Positions 36,965 to 48,224 are shown, counted from the stretch's first letter. The stretch is DNA of 64,000 nucleotides from CAVQMC01 sp963713505 (GCA_963713505.1 CAVQMC010000013.1:51326-115325), one strand, 5' to 3'. Notes: generated from the sequence alone by a model not told the origin. Translations and numbers: made by a program.

Positions 36965-39524
36965 CTAAGAAATTACCGGTCTTCTTTTAACCGAATTTAC
37001 TTTTATTAAAACCATAACCAATCCAAGCAATACAAGTGCACTTAAAATCAATGCAATCCATTTGCTTATATAAAAACTTGTGGGTGCATAAGTTACCAAT
37101 ACTTTATGTTCACCTTTTGGCACTATAAATCCTAAATAGCCATGATTTGTTTCATAAATTTTTGTTTCATTTCCGTCAATGTATGCCTTCCATCCTTTTA
37201 CATATGTATTTCCTACAAATAGAAAATTATTTCCGGATGCTTTAACATTTAACTCAATATCTTCATCTGTATATTTTGTAATTTTTGCATAGACTGTTGA
37301 ATCTGTTGAATCAACTTTCAAACTTTGATCTTCTAAATATGCAACGTTTCTTGGATCAAATGAATTATCTTTCATCGCTCTTAATATTTCTATTCCGCTT
37401 TTCTTTTCAACTTTATTTACAAAATATGCTCTGGGCAATGCAGTATTATTTTCATAAACAACACTTTTTCCAGTACTTGCAATCTGTTTTAGTTCCGGGA
37501 ATTGTGCAGGCGGTACAGGTTTTCCCGTAATAATATATTTTACATTGAGCATTCTCCATGCGGTTTCATTTACCGGACCCATAACATCAATTATATCCTG
37601 GTAAGCTCTCGGTTTAATTCCGGAGTATCCGTAATAATCTTCTACAAGAAAATAAGCATTGAAATTTGAGTTATTATTAAATGATCCTGCAGAACCGTCT
37701 TGTTTTAAATTTAATATTCTGTATGGATCTTTATCATTTTGATTTTTAACAACTTTAATATAATCAGGTTCTTTAAAGAAATTTTCTTTCGATAAAGGCT
37801 GGGAATATTTCTCTCCTCTTGCGTCAATTCGCCACAAATCAATTAATGTTATAGCAATAAAAACTACGACTAGAATATCTTTGCTTATATTTTTTGTTAC
37901 ATAAGCAAATGCTGCCCACGAAGCAACAGCTAACAATGCAAATGCTAAAAGTAAATCATTTACAAACATAGATGCTGTATAACCGGCTAATGCCTGGAAT
38001 TGGCGGGCTAATTGCTGTCTGGATGATGAAATACTTGAAGCATAATCATTGACTCTTGATGTAAACCAGCTTGAAATAGATCCGTTTAATAATAACGAAA
38101 GAATAAAAATTGCTGTGAAAACAATTGCAATATTTTTAATAATCTTTGTTAACTTAAAATCATTTTCTTCTCTTGCTGAAATGATACTCATAATTCCGTA
38201 ACCGGCTAAAATCGGAACACTTAACTGGACCAAAACTAATATCATTGACGGAACCCGGAATTTATTAAAGAACGGCAGGTAATAAAATAGAATATCATAT
38301 ACAATTGGAAAAGTTCTTCCGAATGAAATCAGCAAGTGATAAAACAGTTAAAACCGTAAGGAATTGTACAAAAGGATCCTTCCATTTTGTAAAAATTCCA
38401 AACAGAGCTAAAAAGAAGACCAGAACTCCCATATACATTGCAACATCGACAAATGGCATTTGTCCGAAATAAGTATTTACTTCAACAGGTCTATTTTGAG
38501 TTAGTTCACCTTGATAAGTGGAGTTACCAAATCCATAAAATGACGGTACGATGAATGTTAGAACTTCTCCGGGTGAAAACGACCAGTTTGTATGATATTC
38601 ATAATAATCCGAAGTATTTTCCTGCTGTTTTCCGCTGACTTTATCTAATATACTTTCTGTTCCTCTTGTTGAATAAGGTGTATATTCATAAATCTGTGAG
38701 ATACTATCCATTTGTATTAACAAAGCAATTACAACTGCCAATGCAAAAGTTCCCGCAGATTTTAAAGTTTGATTTCTTAACTCACTATCTTTTTTTGAAA
38801 GTGATCTGATGAAATAATAGATAAAATAAATTGCTGCAGCAAAAAAAGTATAAAAGATTATTTGAGCATGAAATCCTTGAACAAACAACTGCAATGCAAT
38901 TATTAAAACGAGAAAATCGAGCAGCCGGATTTTATCTTTAAATCTTAAAAGCATTAAAAAGATAAGCGGAAACATGCATAAAGAAGTCAGCTTTGTAACA
39001 TGGCCAATGTATAAGAAAACTATAAGTCCCGTACTGAAAGATGTTGCAACTGCAGTGAATAAACTAACCAAAGTATTTTTAGTTAAATATCTCATTAAGA
39101 AAAATGAAGTTATTCCGAGCAGAATCAAATAGAAACTCCACATGGCATATTCAACTGCAAAGAACGATGCAAAAACAGACCGGATACTTGTGAATGCAAC
39201 ATAAATTAAATTGAACCATTTATAACCGACTCCAATTGCATAAGCTGGCATTCCGCAAAAAATTAATGGGTTCCATAAAGTATAACCTGAACCATGATTT
39301 TCTACATAAGGCTGCATTGCTTTGCTGGAGATTATATCGCCGGATTGAAATGTTTTGCCGCCGAAGTAAAGCGGATTTAAAAAGATTAAAAACAGTATTA
39401 TGATTAATAAGATTACAATCCAGACATGATGTTTTTGAGGTATCAATTCATTTAAATTAAACTTTGCCAGAAAAGTATCTTTTTCTTTTTTAGAAGTTTT
39501 TGTTTTCTTTTTGTCTTTAGCCAT
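36965..39524 (-). CDS. YfhO family membrane protein (one frameshift)
   Basis: 852 aa after correction. A charged Lys-rich N-terminus (about 20 residues) precedes many membrane helices and a large extracytoplasmic C-terminal domain ('ALPRAYFVNKVEKKSGIEIL', 'YVKGWKAYIDGNETKIYETNHGYLGF'). This resembles the YfhO family, implicated in glycosylation of teichoic acids or membrane glycans. The frame breaks at about 38332 (extra G in CTTGCTG), between 'VLSL' and 'LISFGRTFP'. Removing it fuses both parts into one open frame of expected size. It lies between a methyltransferase and the flippase, all on the minus strand. Confidence 0.85.
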
Positions 39525-39569
39525 TTAATCTCCAAAATCAAAATTAAATGATAATATGATTTTTATGAT

Positions 39570-40382
39570 TTAATCTTTTTTTGCAATAAGATTTATTCCC
39601 GCTCCTATTTTATTATTGCCGGAATAATCGATATACATCATTATAAATGTAAATATAAAGGTAATTAAATAATAGAAAGGTAACACTACAAAAAACAATT
39701 TAGAAATATTAAGCAACTGCATAGGATATTTAATTCCAAGCCGCCAGGCTTTATCTCCCCAAAAACCGTAAGTAAATTTGGTTTGATAAATTGAAAAGCC
39801 AATCGGTTTAAGTTTATTTTCCAGATCTTCAATTGAATAGCCGTCGCGTGCATGTTCACTTATAAAACTTTCTTCACTATCTTCGTGAACATCACTTCCG
39901 CCGTAAATTGAAGGAGTATTAATTAACAAATATCCGCCGGATTTTAATGCATTGTAAAAATTTTTAAATACCTGCACATCATCTTCAATATGCTCCATTA
40001 CATCAACGCTTACAATTAAATCAAATTTATCTGAATGATTAATTTTTGTTAGATCTTCAATCCCGAAACTAACATTATCTTTTTTCTGCTTTGTAAAAAA
40101 TTCTTTACAGTCTTTTATCCAGTCATCTTTTATATCAACAGCATAAATATTATTTGGTTTAAGTTTTTTCGACATGAAATAAGTGTATTGTCCGTAACCT
40201 GTTCCGGCGTCATAAATTGATATTTCTTTTTTACCAAATTTTTTCCTGAGTTTTTTAAGTTCCCTTCTAACATACCAGGAACGAAGAAACATTAAATCAA
40301 GCGTTTTATAAAACAAAATTCTTAATACAGAAAATTTCTTAATTATTTTTGCAAAAATATTTTTTATTGGATCGTAGTACAT
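39570..40382 (-). CDS. Class I SAM-dependent methyltransferase with C-terminal membrane segment
   Basis: 270 aa. SAM motif I is 'ISIYDAGTGYGQYTYFMSKKL', then 'IYAVDIKDDWIKDCKEFF' and 'DLIVSVDVMEHIEDDVQVFKNFYNALKSGGYLLIN', a textbook methyltransferase core. The C-terminus has a hydrophobic segment ('LFFVVLPFYYLITFIFTFIMMYI'), so it is membrane-bound. It sits in the glycan operon between the four-helix-bundle gene and yfhO. The substrate is unknown. Confidence 0.88.
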   Translation of the reverse strand: MYYDPIKNIFAKIIKKFSVLRILFYKTLDLMFLRSWYVRRELKKLRKKFGKKEISIYDAGTGYGQYTYFMSKKLKPNNIYAVDIKDDWIKDCKEFFTKQKKDNVSFGIEDLTKINHSDKFDLIVSVDVMEHIEDDVQVFKNFYNALKSGGYLLINTPSIYGGSDVHEDSEESFISEHARDGYSIEDLENKLKPIGFSIYQTKFTYGFWGDKAWRLGIKYPMQLLNISKLFFVVLPFYYLITFIFTFIMMYIDYSGNNKIGAGINLIAKKD

Positions 40383-40390
40383 GGGTTTTT

Positions 40391-40428
40391 AAAATGTAAA
40401 ATGGAAGATGGTAAATGTAAAATGTAAC
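40391..40428. repeat. ATGGAAGATGG repeat, left copy (inverted partner at 40842-40873)
   Basis: Contains ATGGAAGATGGTAAATG in a run of TGTAAAATG-type words. The reverse complement of the right copy reads ATGGAAGATGGAAAATGG, so the two copies are inverted and flank the four-helix-bundle gene. Confidence 0.7.
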
Positions 40429-40431
40429 TTT

Positions 40432-40797
40432 TCATAATTTGTTTGCTTTAATTTTTATTGCACTGAATATTTTTCTTAATTCAAGACTTTCACTTAATAA
40501 TCTATCTAATTCATTATTTAAATTTTTTCCCGGTAAAATCTTTTTTAATACTCTATACCAATAATTACTTTCTCTAATTTCTTTTAAAACAACACCTATT
40601 TTATGAGAAAAATCTTTTTTTGATTCAGCGGCCTGCGATTCTTCATAATTTGCACCAGCAGATGTAGAAGCTTTTGCAAGCTGATACACAATAACAGAAT
40701 AAACTTTATTATTTGGAAGCTTTAATAAAAACTTTAAAGAATTGACTCCAAATAAAAAAGTTCTTTCCAATAATTCTTCAGTTTTTTGATTCATCAT
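40432..40797 (-). CDS. Four-helix bundle protein (S23/rRNA-intervening-sequence type)
   Basis: 121 aa, all alpha-helical: 'LLERTFLFGVNSLKFLLKLP', 'VYSVIVYQLAKASTSAGANYEESQAAESKKDFSHKIGVVLKEIRESNYWYRVLK'. The segment 'QLAKASTSAGANYEES-AAESKKDF' is the hallmark of the four-helix-bundle family found in 23S rRNA intervening sequences and at dispersed loci. It interrupts the glycan operon and is flanked on both sides by inverted ATGGAAGATGG repeats. Its function is unknown. It probably entered as a unit. Confidence 0.88.
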   Translation of the reverse strand: MMNQKTEELLERTFLFGVNSLKFLLKLPNNKVYSVIVYQLAKASTSAGANYEESQAAESKKDFSHKIGVVLKEIRESNYWYRVLKKILPGKNLNNELDRLLSESLELRKIFSAIKIKANKL

Positions 40798-40841
40798 TCA
40801 CCCCATAATTAATTATCTCAAATAACAAATTATCTAAAATT

Positions 40842-40873
40842 CCATTTTACTTCTTCCATTTTCCATCTTCCAT
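40842..40873. repeat. ATGGAAGATGG repeat, right copy, overlapping the GT4 gene end
   Basis: CCATTTTACTTCTTCCATTT and the following CCATCTTCCAT lie partly inside the last codons of the GT4 gene ('MMEDGKWKK'), so the repeat has become the gene's 3' end. Confidence 0.7.
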
Positions 40874-41983
40874 CATTTCCTTCATTCCTTCAACAAACTT
40901 TTTCCAGGAATATTTTTCTAATTCATTTTCAATGTTATTAACAAATTCAGATTCTTTATTTTCATTATAGAATTTCATGATTGCATCAGCAAGCTGCTTT
41001 TCATTTTCCTTATCTATTATATATCCTGTTTTATTATCTAAAACTACTTCTGCTAAACCGCCTACATTTGCTGCAATTACCGGTTTCTTAAAATTCATTG
41101 CAATTTGTACAATACCGCTTTGAGTTGCATCTTTATACGGAAGAATCACAACATCCGATGCACAAAAATAATTTTTTACTTCCGAAGTTGGAATAAAATC
41201 ATTAAACAAAAATAATGATTTCGAAATTCCTAATTCATTTATTAGGTTTTTATATTTTTCTTCATTTGAATAATATTCGCCTGCAACTATAAGTTTTATA
41301 TCTGATTTTTCCTTCAAAATTTTCATCGCTTTGAACAGAACATCTAATCCTTTATAATCTCTTATAAATCCAAAAAACAAAATAAGCTTTTCATCTTTTA
41401 ATTTTAATTTTTTCCTTGCTTCATCCTTAGGAACCGGTTCACCAAAATTTGAATAAACCGGATGCGGTAAAACTTTATTAACTGCTTCAGGTTTTAATTT
41501 TAAAAGATCTGCTTTAACTTTTTCAGAAAGCAGTACAAAATAATCAACATATTTGAAAAAATATTTTGTAAACGCTATATCACCGGGTTTTCTTTCATGC
41601 GGAATTACATTATCACAAATTACAAGCACTTTAGTTTTTTTATTAGATCGTGCAATCTTGGAAATTGTTCCGAAACAAGGAGCAAAAAACGGCATCCAAT
41701 ATTTATAGATTAATAAATCCGGAGCTTCTTTTTTTATTTTTCTTCCGACTTTTATCCAGTTCAAAGGATTTATTGAATCAACCAACTGCCTTGTGGAAAT
41801 TTCTTCAACAGTATCACCGGATTCTAATTGTGATTTTCCCGGAAAAAAAATTGAAGGATATTGTCTTTTAAAAGTGATTACATCAACTTGATTTTCTTTT
41901 TTTAACTCGTTGAATAGTAATCCGATAAAATGTGCAATCCCTCCTCTGAACGGAAAAGCTGTTGATAGAATTGTAATTTTCAT
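40847..41983 (-). CDS. Glycosyltransferase family 4
   Basis: 378 aa. N-terminal 'ILSTAFPFRGGIAHFIGLLFNEL', and donor-domain 'LILFFGFIRDYKGLDVLFKAMKIL', 'VILPYKDATQSGIVQIAMNFKKPVIAANVGGLAEVV' are clear GT4 features. It starts 1 bp into the GT9 stop region (41983 shared), so it is translationally coupled to it. Its last residues (about 10) are contributed by the ATGGAAGATGG repeat, unlike normal GT4 ends. Confidence 0.9.
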   Translation of the reverse strand: MKITILSTAFPFRGGIAHFIGLLFNELKKENQVDVITFKRQYPSIFFPGKSQLESGDTVEEISTRQLVDSINPLNWIKVGRKIKKEAPDLLIYKYWMPFFAPCFGTISKIARSNKKTKVLVICDNVIPHERKPGDIAFTKYFFKYVDYFVLLSEKVKADLLKLKPEAVNKVLPHPVYSNFGEPVPKDEARKKLKLKDEKLILFFGFIRDYKGLDVLFKAMKILKEKSDIKLIVAGEYYSNEEKYKNLINELGISKSLFLFNDFIPTSEVKNYFCASDVVILPYKDATQSGIVQIAMNFKKPVIAANVGGLAEVVLDNKTGYIIDKENEKQLADAIMKFYNENKESEFVNNIENELEKYSWKKFVEGMKEMMEDGKWKK

Positions 41984-43075
41984 TAAGTGAGAAGCCGGTT
42001 TATTGTTTTTAATACGTCATCAACATAAATGAAATTCATACATTGGTATTCTTCATTTGTACAGATTGGTTTGTAAAAACATTTACATTCTTTTTCAGGC
42101 TCAATTATTTCGCCAAGACCAAAAAGTTCAAATTCATTTTTATTAAAAATATTGTTGAATAGAACTATTTTTTTATTTAATCCCAATGTAATATGCATTG
42201 CCATCGTTACACCGGTTACAACAAGATCGCAGTTATCGACAAGATTTATAAATTTCTCTAACGGAAAATGTCCTAAATATTTACCTCCGGCTGCTTCGGC
42301 AAATTTTTTATTTTTTTCGTCTTCCTGTTGTCCGCCTAAAAAAACAACTTCGTAATTATTTTTTATTAGTTCTTTAGCCAATGAAATCCAATTTTCTTCC
42401 GGCCAAAGTCTTGAGGTCCATCTTCCGCCGCAGCCGGTATTTAATCCGACTATTTTTTTTGAATGATCTAAATTCCATGAATCTGAATATTCATCAAAAT
42501 TCGAAAGTATATATTTTTCGCCTGAATATTTAAATCCGCAAATCTCAAAAATTTCTTCCAAATAATTTTTCTTATTCTGTTTACTTAAATCATCAAATAT
42601 TCCCGTGTAATATTTATGTTCCGCATCTTTATCAGCCGGGAAAGGTATTCCGTCTTTTAAAATAAATCCTTTTTTAACTTTCGAATTCAATTTAGATATA
42701 AGTGCACATGCTTCTTTATCTTTATCAAGATTAAAAATAGAATCGAACTCTAACGATTCTAAATAGACTAATGATTCGGAATTCAACTTTAAAACAACAT
42801 CTACTTCTTTAGGAACAATAGAATGTGTGTACGTAAGCCAAAATATTTTCGCTGAAGGATGTTTTTCTTTAATTGGTTTTAATAATGGAGTTGTTCTAAT
42901 TACATCCCCAATTGCGCCGAGTTTAATAATTAAAATTTTTTCTTTTACCTTTTCATAATATTTACAGTCATTTCCTTTTTCATCCTTGCAATGGACATCC
43001 ATACATTTTATGCGGTTTACAAGGAACATCTCCTCTGAAATGTCTGCAGTTAAAATTAATATCGGAAATTTTCAT
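41983..43075 (-). CDS. Glycosyltransferase family 9 (heptosyltransferase-like) with N-terminal Cys cluster (one frameshift)
   Basis: 363 aa after correction. The GT9 core shows 'ILIIKLGAIGDVIRTTPLLKPIKEKHP', 'VGLNTGCGGRWTSRLWPEENWISLA' and 'LVVTGVTMAMHITLGLNKKIVLF'. The true N-terminus starts at ATG 43075 (MKISDINFNCRHFRGDVPCKPHK); one extra G at about 43000 breaks it. The four cysteines C10, C19, C29 and C37 form a metal-site-like cluster. A second one follows at the C-terminus ('KECKCFYKPICTNEEYQC'). Starting only at the internal ATG (43029) would lose the first cluster. Confidence 0.85.
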
Positions 43076-43118
43076 TATTTAAATTTTAATTGGAGTAAAA
43101 TTTGGTTAAAAGAAGAAA

Positions 43119-44238
43119 TCAACCTTTATCTTTAATTACATACTCGCTGTCGTCTTTTGTATTGTGAACAATCATTTCGCCCAAAAGTCCAACTGAAAAA
43201 AACTGAACACCGACGATTATCAGCAGCATACCCAAAAACAGCATTGGTCTGTTGCTTAACGAATGTCCGGAAATCCATTCAATAGTTAAGTAACCGTTTA
43301 CAAATAAACCTATCAAAAAAGAAACAGCACCAAAAAATCCGAACAAATGCATCGGTCTTGTAATATAACGCGTTGTAAAAGTAACGGTTATTAAATCAAT
43401 AAAACCTTTAAAGAAACGGGAAATACCAAACTTTGTTCTTACCGTATCTTCTGGGATGATGTTTGACTTCAACTTCTGCAATTGAAAATCCCTGCCACTT
43501 TGCCAAAACCGGAACGTAACGATGAAGTTCGCCGTAAACTCTTATATTTTTTGTTACATCACTTTTATAAGCTTTTAGTCCGCAGTTAAAATCGTGAATT
43601 TTTATTCCGCTGATTATTCTTGTAACAAAATTAAAAAATCGGGAAGAAAATTTTTTTACAAACGGGTCATATCTTTTCTTTTTCCATCCGGAAACTAAAT
43701 CGTATCCTTCTTCCATTTTATTTAAGAGATGAGAAAACTCATCCGGATCATCCTGAAGATCTGCGTCCATCGTAATTAATACATCGCCTTTGGCTTCTTT
43801 AAAACCCATCTGTAGGGCAGCAGATTTTCCATAATTTTTTCTAAAACTAATATATTTAAATCTGTTATCGTTTTTGCAAATATCTTTAATAATCTGAAGA
43901 GATTTATCCGTGCTTCCATCGTCAACAAAAATTACTTCGAAACTTGTATTTATTTGCCTTACTGCCTTTTTTATTTCGATTGTCAAAGGATTAAGTGATT
44001 CTTCTTCATTATAAAGAGGAATAATTATAGAAACTTTGTTAAATTTAGATTTCGGCCGGCCCTGACCGGAAGATTTTTTATTATTATAATATCTTCTTCT
44101 TCTTGAGTAATAAGGCTTTCGGTATGAACTTTTTTTAGAATTATTGTTTTCCCCGGATTTTCCCTTATCATTAGAATCTTGAGCAGTGTTCACATGATTT
44201 TTGTCTTGCCTATTTTTGTCTTCCAAAACATTGTCCAT
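43119..44238 (-). CDS. Glycosyltransferase family 2, GtrB/DPM1-like (one frameshift)
   Basis: 372 aa after correction. The N-terminus (about 65 residues) is a low-complexity, basic and Tyr-rich extension ('YRKPYYSRRRRYYNNKK'). The GT2 core follows: 'VSIIIPLYNEEESL', 'VIFVDDGSTDKSLQII', 'VLITMDADLQDDPDEF' (DxD), and 'GLKAYKSDV'. Two C-terminal membrane helices are typical of polyprenyl-phosphate sugar transferases. The frame breaks at about 43437 (extra A in AAGAACAAAG), inside 'RRYGKTKFGISRF'. It is the first gene of the minus-strand glycan operon. The charged extension is unusual for the family. Confidence 0.85.
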
Positions 44239-44583
44239 TTTAGTATTTATTTAGTTCAAAATTAAATGAATAATTAGTTAAAAACAATTTATAATTATTT
44301 TGATATTTGCATGTTTGCAGATAAAATCTTGAAAATATTTTAATTTTTCTGTAAAAAAATGATTTTTCTCTTCTATATTAATCAATACTTCATTGAAACA
44401 ATAATTAACATTTTTTGTAAAATAGAAGACAATTGAAATTTCCTTGTAAATCTTTAAATCACAAAGAGATAATTTCAATTTTATGTCATTTTTGTAATCT
44501 TGACTTTTTTGTATAGATTCTCTACGTTTGAATAGTCAAAAAAAGAAATTGAGCAATTATTTGCAAGTATTTAGGGAGTATTA
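44239..44583. other. Intergenic region carrying the suf promoter
   Basis: 345 bp between divergent genes. It holds the suf promoter (44500-44530). The short open frame on the minus strand (44278-44478) has no ribosome site and no recognisable family. I saw no other element. Confidence 0.6.
44500..44530 (+). promoter_or_regulatory. Bacteroidota-type promoter of the suf operon
   Basis: TTG at 44500-44502 and TACGTTTG at 44523-44530 fit the -33 TTG / -7 TAnnTTTG pattern with 20 bp between. The sufB ATG is 53 bp downstream with GGGAG close before it. Confidence 0.6.
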
Positions 44584-46033
44584 ATGAGCAATACTGAAGT
44601 TAAAACAATTGAAAAAATTGCGTCTGAAGAATATAAGTTCGGATGGACAACGGATATTGAAGCCGATAGTCTTCCGAATGGTTTAAATGAAGATATAATT
44701 AGACAATTATCGAAAATTAAGGAAGAACCGGAGTGGATGACCGAATGGAGACTGAAGGCTTACAAGCATTGGTTAAAAATGGAAGAGCCGCATTGGTCAA
44801 ATGTTCATTATCCTAAAATCGATTATCAAAAAATATCATATTATTCCGCTCCCAAGAAAAAACCGCAATTAAACAGCTTAGATGAAGTTGATCCGGAATT
44901 AAGAAAAACTTATGAGAAATTAGGAATTTCTCTTGAAGAACAGAAAATGCTTTCAGGAGTTGCTGTTGATGCTGTTTTCGATAGTGTCTCTGTCGCAACA
45001 ACTTTTAAAAGCAAATTAGCGGAACTCGGAATTATTTTTTGTTCAATGTCAGAGGCAATAAAAAATCATCCCGATTTAGTAAAGAAATATTTGGGAAGCG
45101 TTGTTCCCTATTCCGATAATTTTTATGCAACTTTAAACTCTGCCGTTTTCAGCGACGGATCTTTTGTTTATGTTCCGAAAGGTGTCCGCTGTCCGATGGA
45201 GCTTTCAACTTATTTTAGAATAAATGCTGCTAATACAGGCCAGTTCGAAAGAACACTTATTATTGCTGATGAAGGAGCTTATGTAAGTTATCTTGAAGGT
45301 TGTACAGCTCCGATGAGAGATGAGAATCAATTACATGCTGCTGTTGTTGAACTTGTTGCTTTGGATAATGCGCAAATAAAATATTCTACTGTTCAAAATT
45401 GGTATCCCGGTGATAAAGAAGGCAAAGGCGGGATTTATAATTTTGTAACCAAACGCGGAGCTTGCCGCGGAGTTAATTCCAAAATTTCCTGGACACAAGT
45501 TGAAACAGGTTCTGCAATTACATGGAAATATCCAAGCTGTATTCTTCAAGGTGATAATTCAATCGGTGAATTTTATTCTGTTGCCGTAACAAATAATTAT
45601 CAGCAGGCAGATACCGGAACAAAAATGATTCATCTTGGAAAGAATACAAAAAGTACAATTATTTCTAAAGGAATTTCTGCAGGTAAAAGCAATAACAGTT
45701 ATAGAGGTTTAGTTAGAGATTAACAAAAAAGCAGAAAATGCAAGAAATTTTTCACAATGCGATTCTTTATTAATTGGCGATAAATGCGGTGCGCATACAT
45801 TTCCTTATCTGGAAATAAATAATCCGTCCGCTCAAATTGAGCACGAAGCAACAACTTCTAAAATCGGCGAAGATCAAATCTTTTATCTCAACCAAAGAGG
45901 TGTTTCTACCGAAGACGCAATTGGATTAATTGTAAACGGATATTGTAAAGAAGTATTTAAAGAGCTTCCGATGGAGTTTGCAGTTGAAGCTACAAAGTTA
46001 TTGAGTATAAGTCTTGAAGGAAGTGTTGGTTGA
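44584..46033 (+). CDS. sufB: Fe-S cluster assembly scaffold protein SufB (one frameshift)
   Basis: Part of the SufBC2D scaffold on which iron-sulfur clusters are built. 482 aa after correction. Recognisable are 'VFSDGSFVYVPKGVRCPMELSTYFR', 'YVSYLEGCTAPM' and, after the break, 'CGAHTFPYLEINN'. The frame breaks at about 45718 (extra G in GTTAGAGATT), between 'YRGLV' and 'INKKAENARNF'. The remainder runs in frame to the TGA at 46033. It is the first gene of the suf operon; sufC follows after 51 bp. Confidence 0.95.
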
Positions 46034-46084
46034 TTTATCTTTTTTCTAAAATAAAAATTAAAATGAAATTGAAGGAAAAACTAA

Positions 46085-46851
46085 ATGCTGGAAATTAAAA
46101 ATCTGCATGCAAACATTGAAGGAAAAGAAATCCTTAAAGGGAATCAATCTTAAAATAAACAAAGGAGAGATTCATGCTATTATGGGACCTAACGGTTCAG
46201 GTAAAAGTACTCTCGCCCAGGTTCTTGCTGGAAGAGAAGAATACGAAGTTACCGAAGGCTCTGTAATTTATGAAGGTAAAAATCTTCTTGAGCTTTCACC
46301 TGAAGACAGAGCAAGGGAAGGTTTGTTTTTAGCTTTTCAATATCCTGTTGAAATTCCCGGAGTAAGCAATACTAATCTTTTAAAAACTGCTTTTAAATGA
46401 AATTAGAAAATACAAAGGAATGGAAGAACTCGATACAATTGAGTTTTTAAATCTGATAAAATCAAAAATGAAATTGGTTGAATTGGACCAATCTTTAATA
46501 AGCAGAGCTGTTAACGAAGGATTTTCAGGCGGCGAGAAAAAACGAAACGAAATATTTCAAATGGCTGTGCTTGAACCAAAGTTAGCAATTTTAGATGAAA
46601 CAGATTCGGGACTTGATATCGATGCTTTAAGAATTGTTGCTAACGGTGTTACCAAATTAAAATCGAAAGAAAATGCTACAATAGTTGTTACTCACTATCA
46701 AAGATTATTGAATTACATAATACCCGATTTTGTGCATGTGCTTTATAAAGGAAAAATTATTAAAACCGGTGATAAAAAATTAGCGATGGAACTTGAAGAT
46801 AAAGGTTACGATTGGATTAAAGAAAATGCCGACGAATTGGTTGAAAATTAA
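46085..46851 (+). CDS. sufC: Fe-S cluster assembly ATPase SufC (two frameshifts)
   Basis: ABC-type ATPase of the SufBCD complex. 254 aa after correction. Walker A 'MGPNGSGKSTLAQVLAG', signature 'FSGGEKKRNEI', Walker B 'KLAILDETDSGLD', then 'THYQRLL'. The start ATG is 46085 (MLEIKNLHANIEGKEIL). Breaks are at about 46140 (extra G in AAAGGGAATC) and about 46397 (AAA for AA in TTTTAAATGAAA). Removing one base at each site restores the standard sequence 'KGINLKI' and 'TAFNEIRKYKGM'. Both breaks are homopolymer-like. Confidence 0.95.
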
Positions 46852-46893
46852 TTTCAATTTTAATTAGAAATTTATCCGGAGTATTCATAAAAA

Positions 46894-48211
46894 ATGAATG
46901 AAGTAATGGAAATAAAAGACTGGTATTTATCAAAATTTAAAGAGTTTGAAAATAATTTAAATGGAGATAGTTCAGCTCCTATTCATAATATAAGAAAAGA
47001 TGCAATTGAAAAATTTTCCAAACTGGATTTTCCAAATATTAAAAATGAAGAATGGAAATACACAAACATTGCGCCTTTATTAAAATATAATTTCAAACCT
47101 ACAGATAAAAAAATATCTCTGAAGCAAAATGAAATAGAAAAATTTCAGTTTGATAAACTTGAACATAATCTGCTTGTGTTTGTAAACGGTTTTTATTCCG
47201 AAGAGTTGTCAAATATTAAAGATATTCCAAAAGGTGTAATTCTAGGAAGCATCGATCAGGCAATTAAAGACAAAAACGATCTTGTTGAAAAACATTTTGG
47301 CAAATACGCGACTTATTCGGATCATATCTTTACAGCTTTAAGCACAGCTTATACAAAAGACGGCGCATTTATTTATATACCGGAAGGAAAAATTTTAAAG
47401 GATGCGATTCATGTACTTTTTATTACTGCCACTAAAGAAGATAAAATTTTGATTCAGCCGAGAAATCTTTTTATTGCAGGTAAAAATTCGCAGGCAACAA
47501 TTTTAGAACATTATGTTTCTCTTGATGACGGAATTTATTTTACAAATGCCGTTACTGAAGTTGTAGTTGAGGAAAATGCTTTTCTTGATCATTTAAAACT
47601 TCAGGAAGAAAGTCTTTCTTCTTTTCATATTGCTAGAATGGAAGTTGATCAGGAGAAAAACAGCAATTTCACTTCAAACATGTTTTCAACAGGCGGAGAA
47701 ATTTCCCGGAATGATTTTAATTCCGTCTTTAATGATGAAGGCAGCGAATGCATGCTGAACGGATTATTCTTGACAGACGGAAATCAGCTTTTCGATGTAC
47801 ATACATTAATCGATCATGCAAAACCGCATTGCAACAGCCACGAACATTACAAAGGAATTTTGGACGGAAAATCGCGCGGAGTTTTTAACGGTAAAGTAAT
47901 TGTTCGTCCGAATGCACAAAAGACAAATGCATTCCAGGAAAATAATAATATAATTTTATCGGATGATGCTTTAATAAATACTAAACCTCAGTTGGAAATA
48001 TTTGCGGATGATGTTAAATGTTCACACGGAGCAACAATAGGTCAGCTCGATGCAGATTCTATGTTTTACCTTAAAGTCAAGAGGATTAGGTGAAGAAACG
48101 GCTAAAGCAATTTTACTTCATGCATTTGCAAGCGATGTAGTAAAATCTATAAAAGTTCATCCGATTAAAGATTATATAGAAGAAATATTATCTAAAAAAT
48201 TTAACAATTAA
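46894..48211 (+). CDS. sufD: Fe-S cluster assembly protein SufD (one frameshift)
   Basis: 438 aa after correction, partner of SufB in the scaffold. 'NEEWKYTNIAPLL' near the N-terminus and 'HCNSHEHYKGILDGKSRGVFNGKVIVRPNAQKT' plus 'KPQLEIFADDVKCSHGATIGQLD' are diagnostic of SufD. The frame breaks at 48076 (an extra G in TTAAAGTCAAG), within 'FYLKSRGLGEETAK'. Removing it gives the normal C-terminus ending at TAA 48211. It follows sufC by 42 bp and precedes sufS by 13 bp. Confidence 0.95.
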
Positions 48212-48224
48212 TACGGCAGCGGAA

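Noticed and set aside
44278..44478. A 66-residue open frame on the minus strand in the suf upstream region
   Set aside because: It has no ribosome site or recognisable motif and lies across the suf promoter region; composition is like the non-coding AT-rich DNA.
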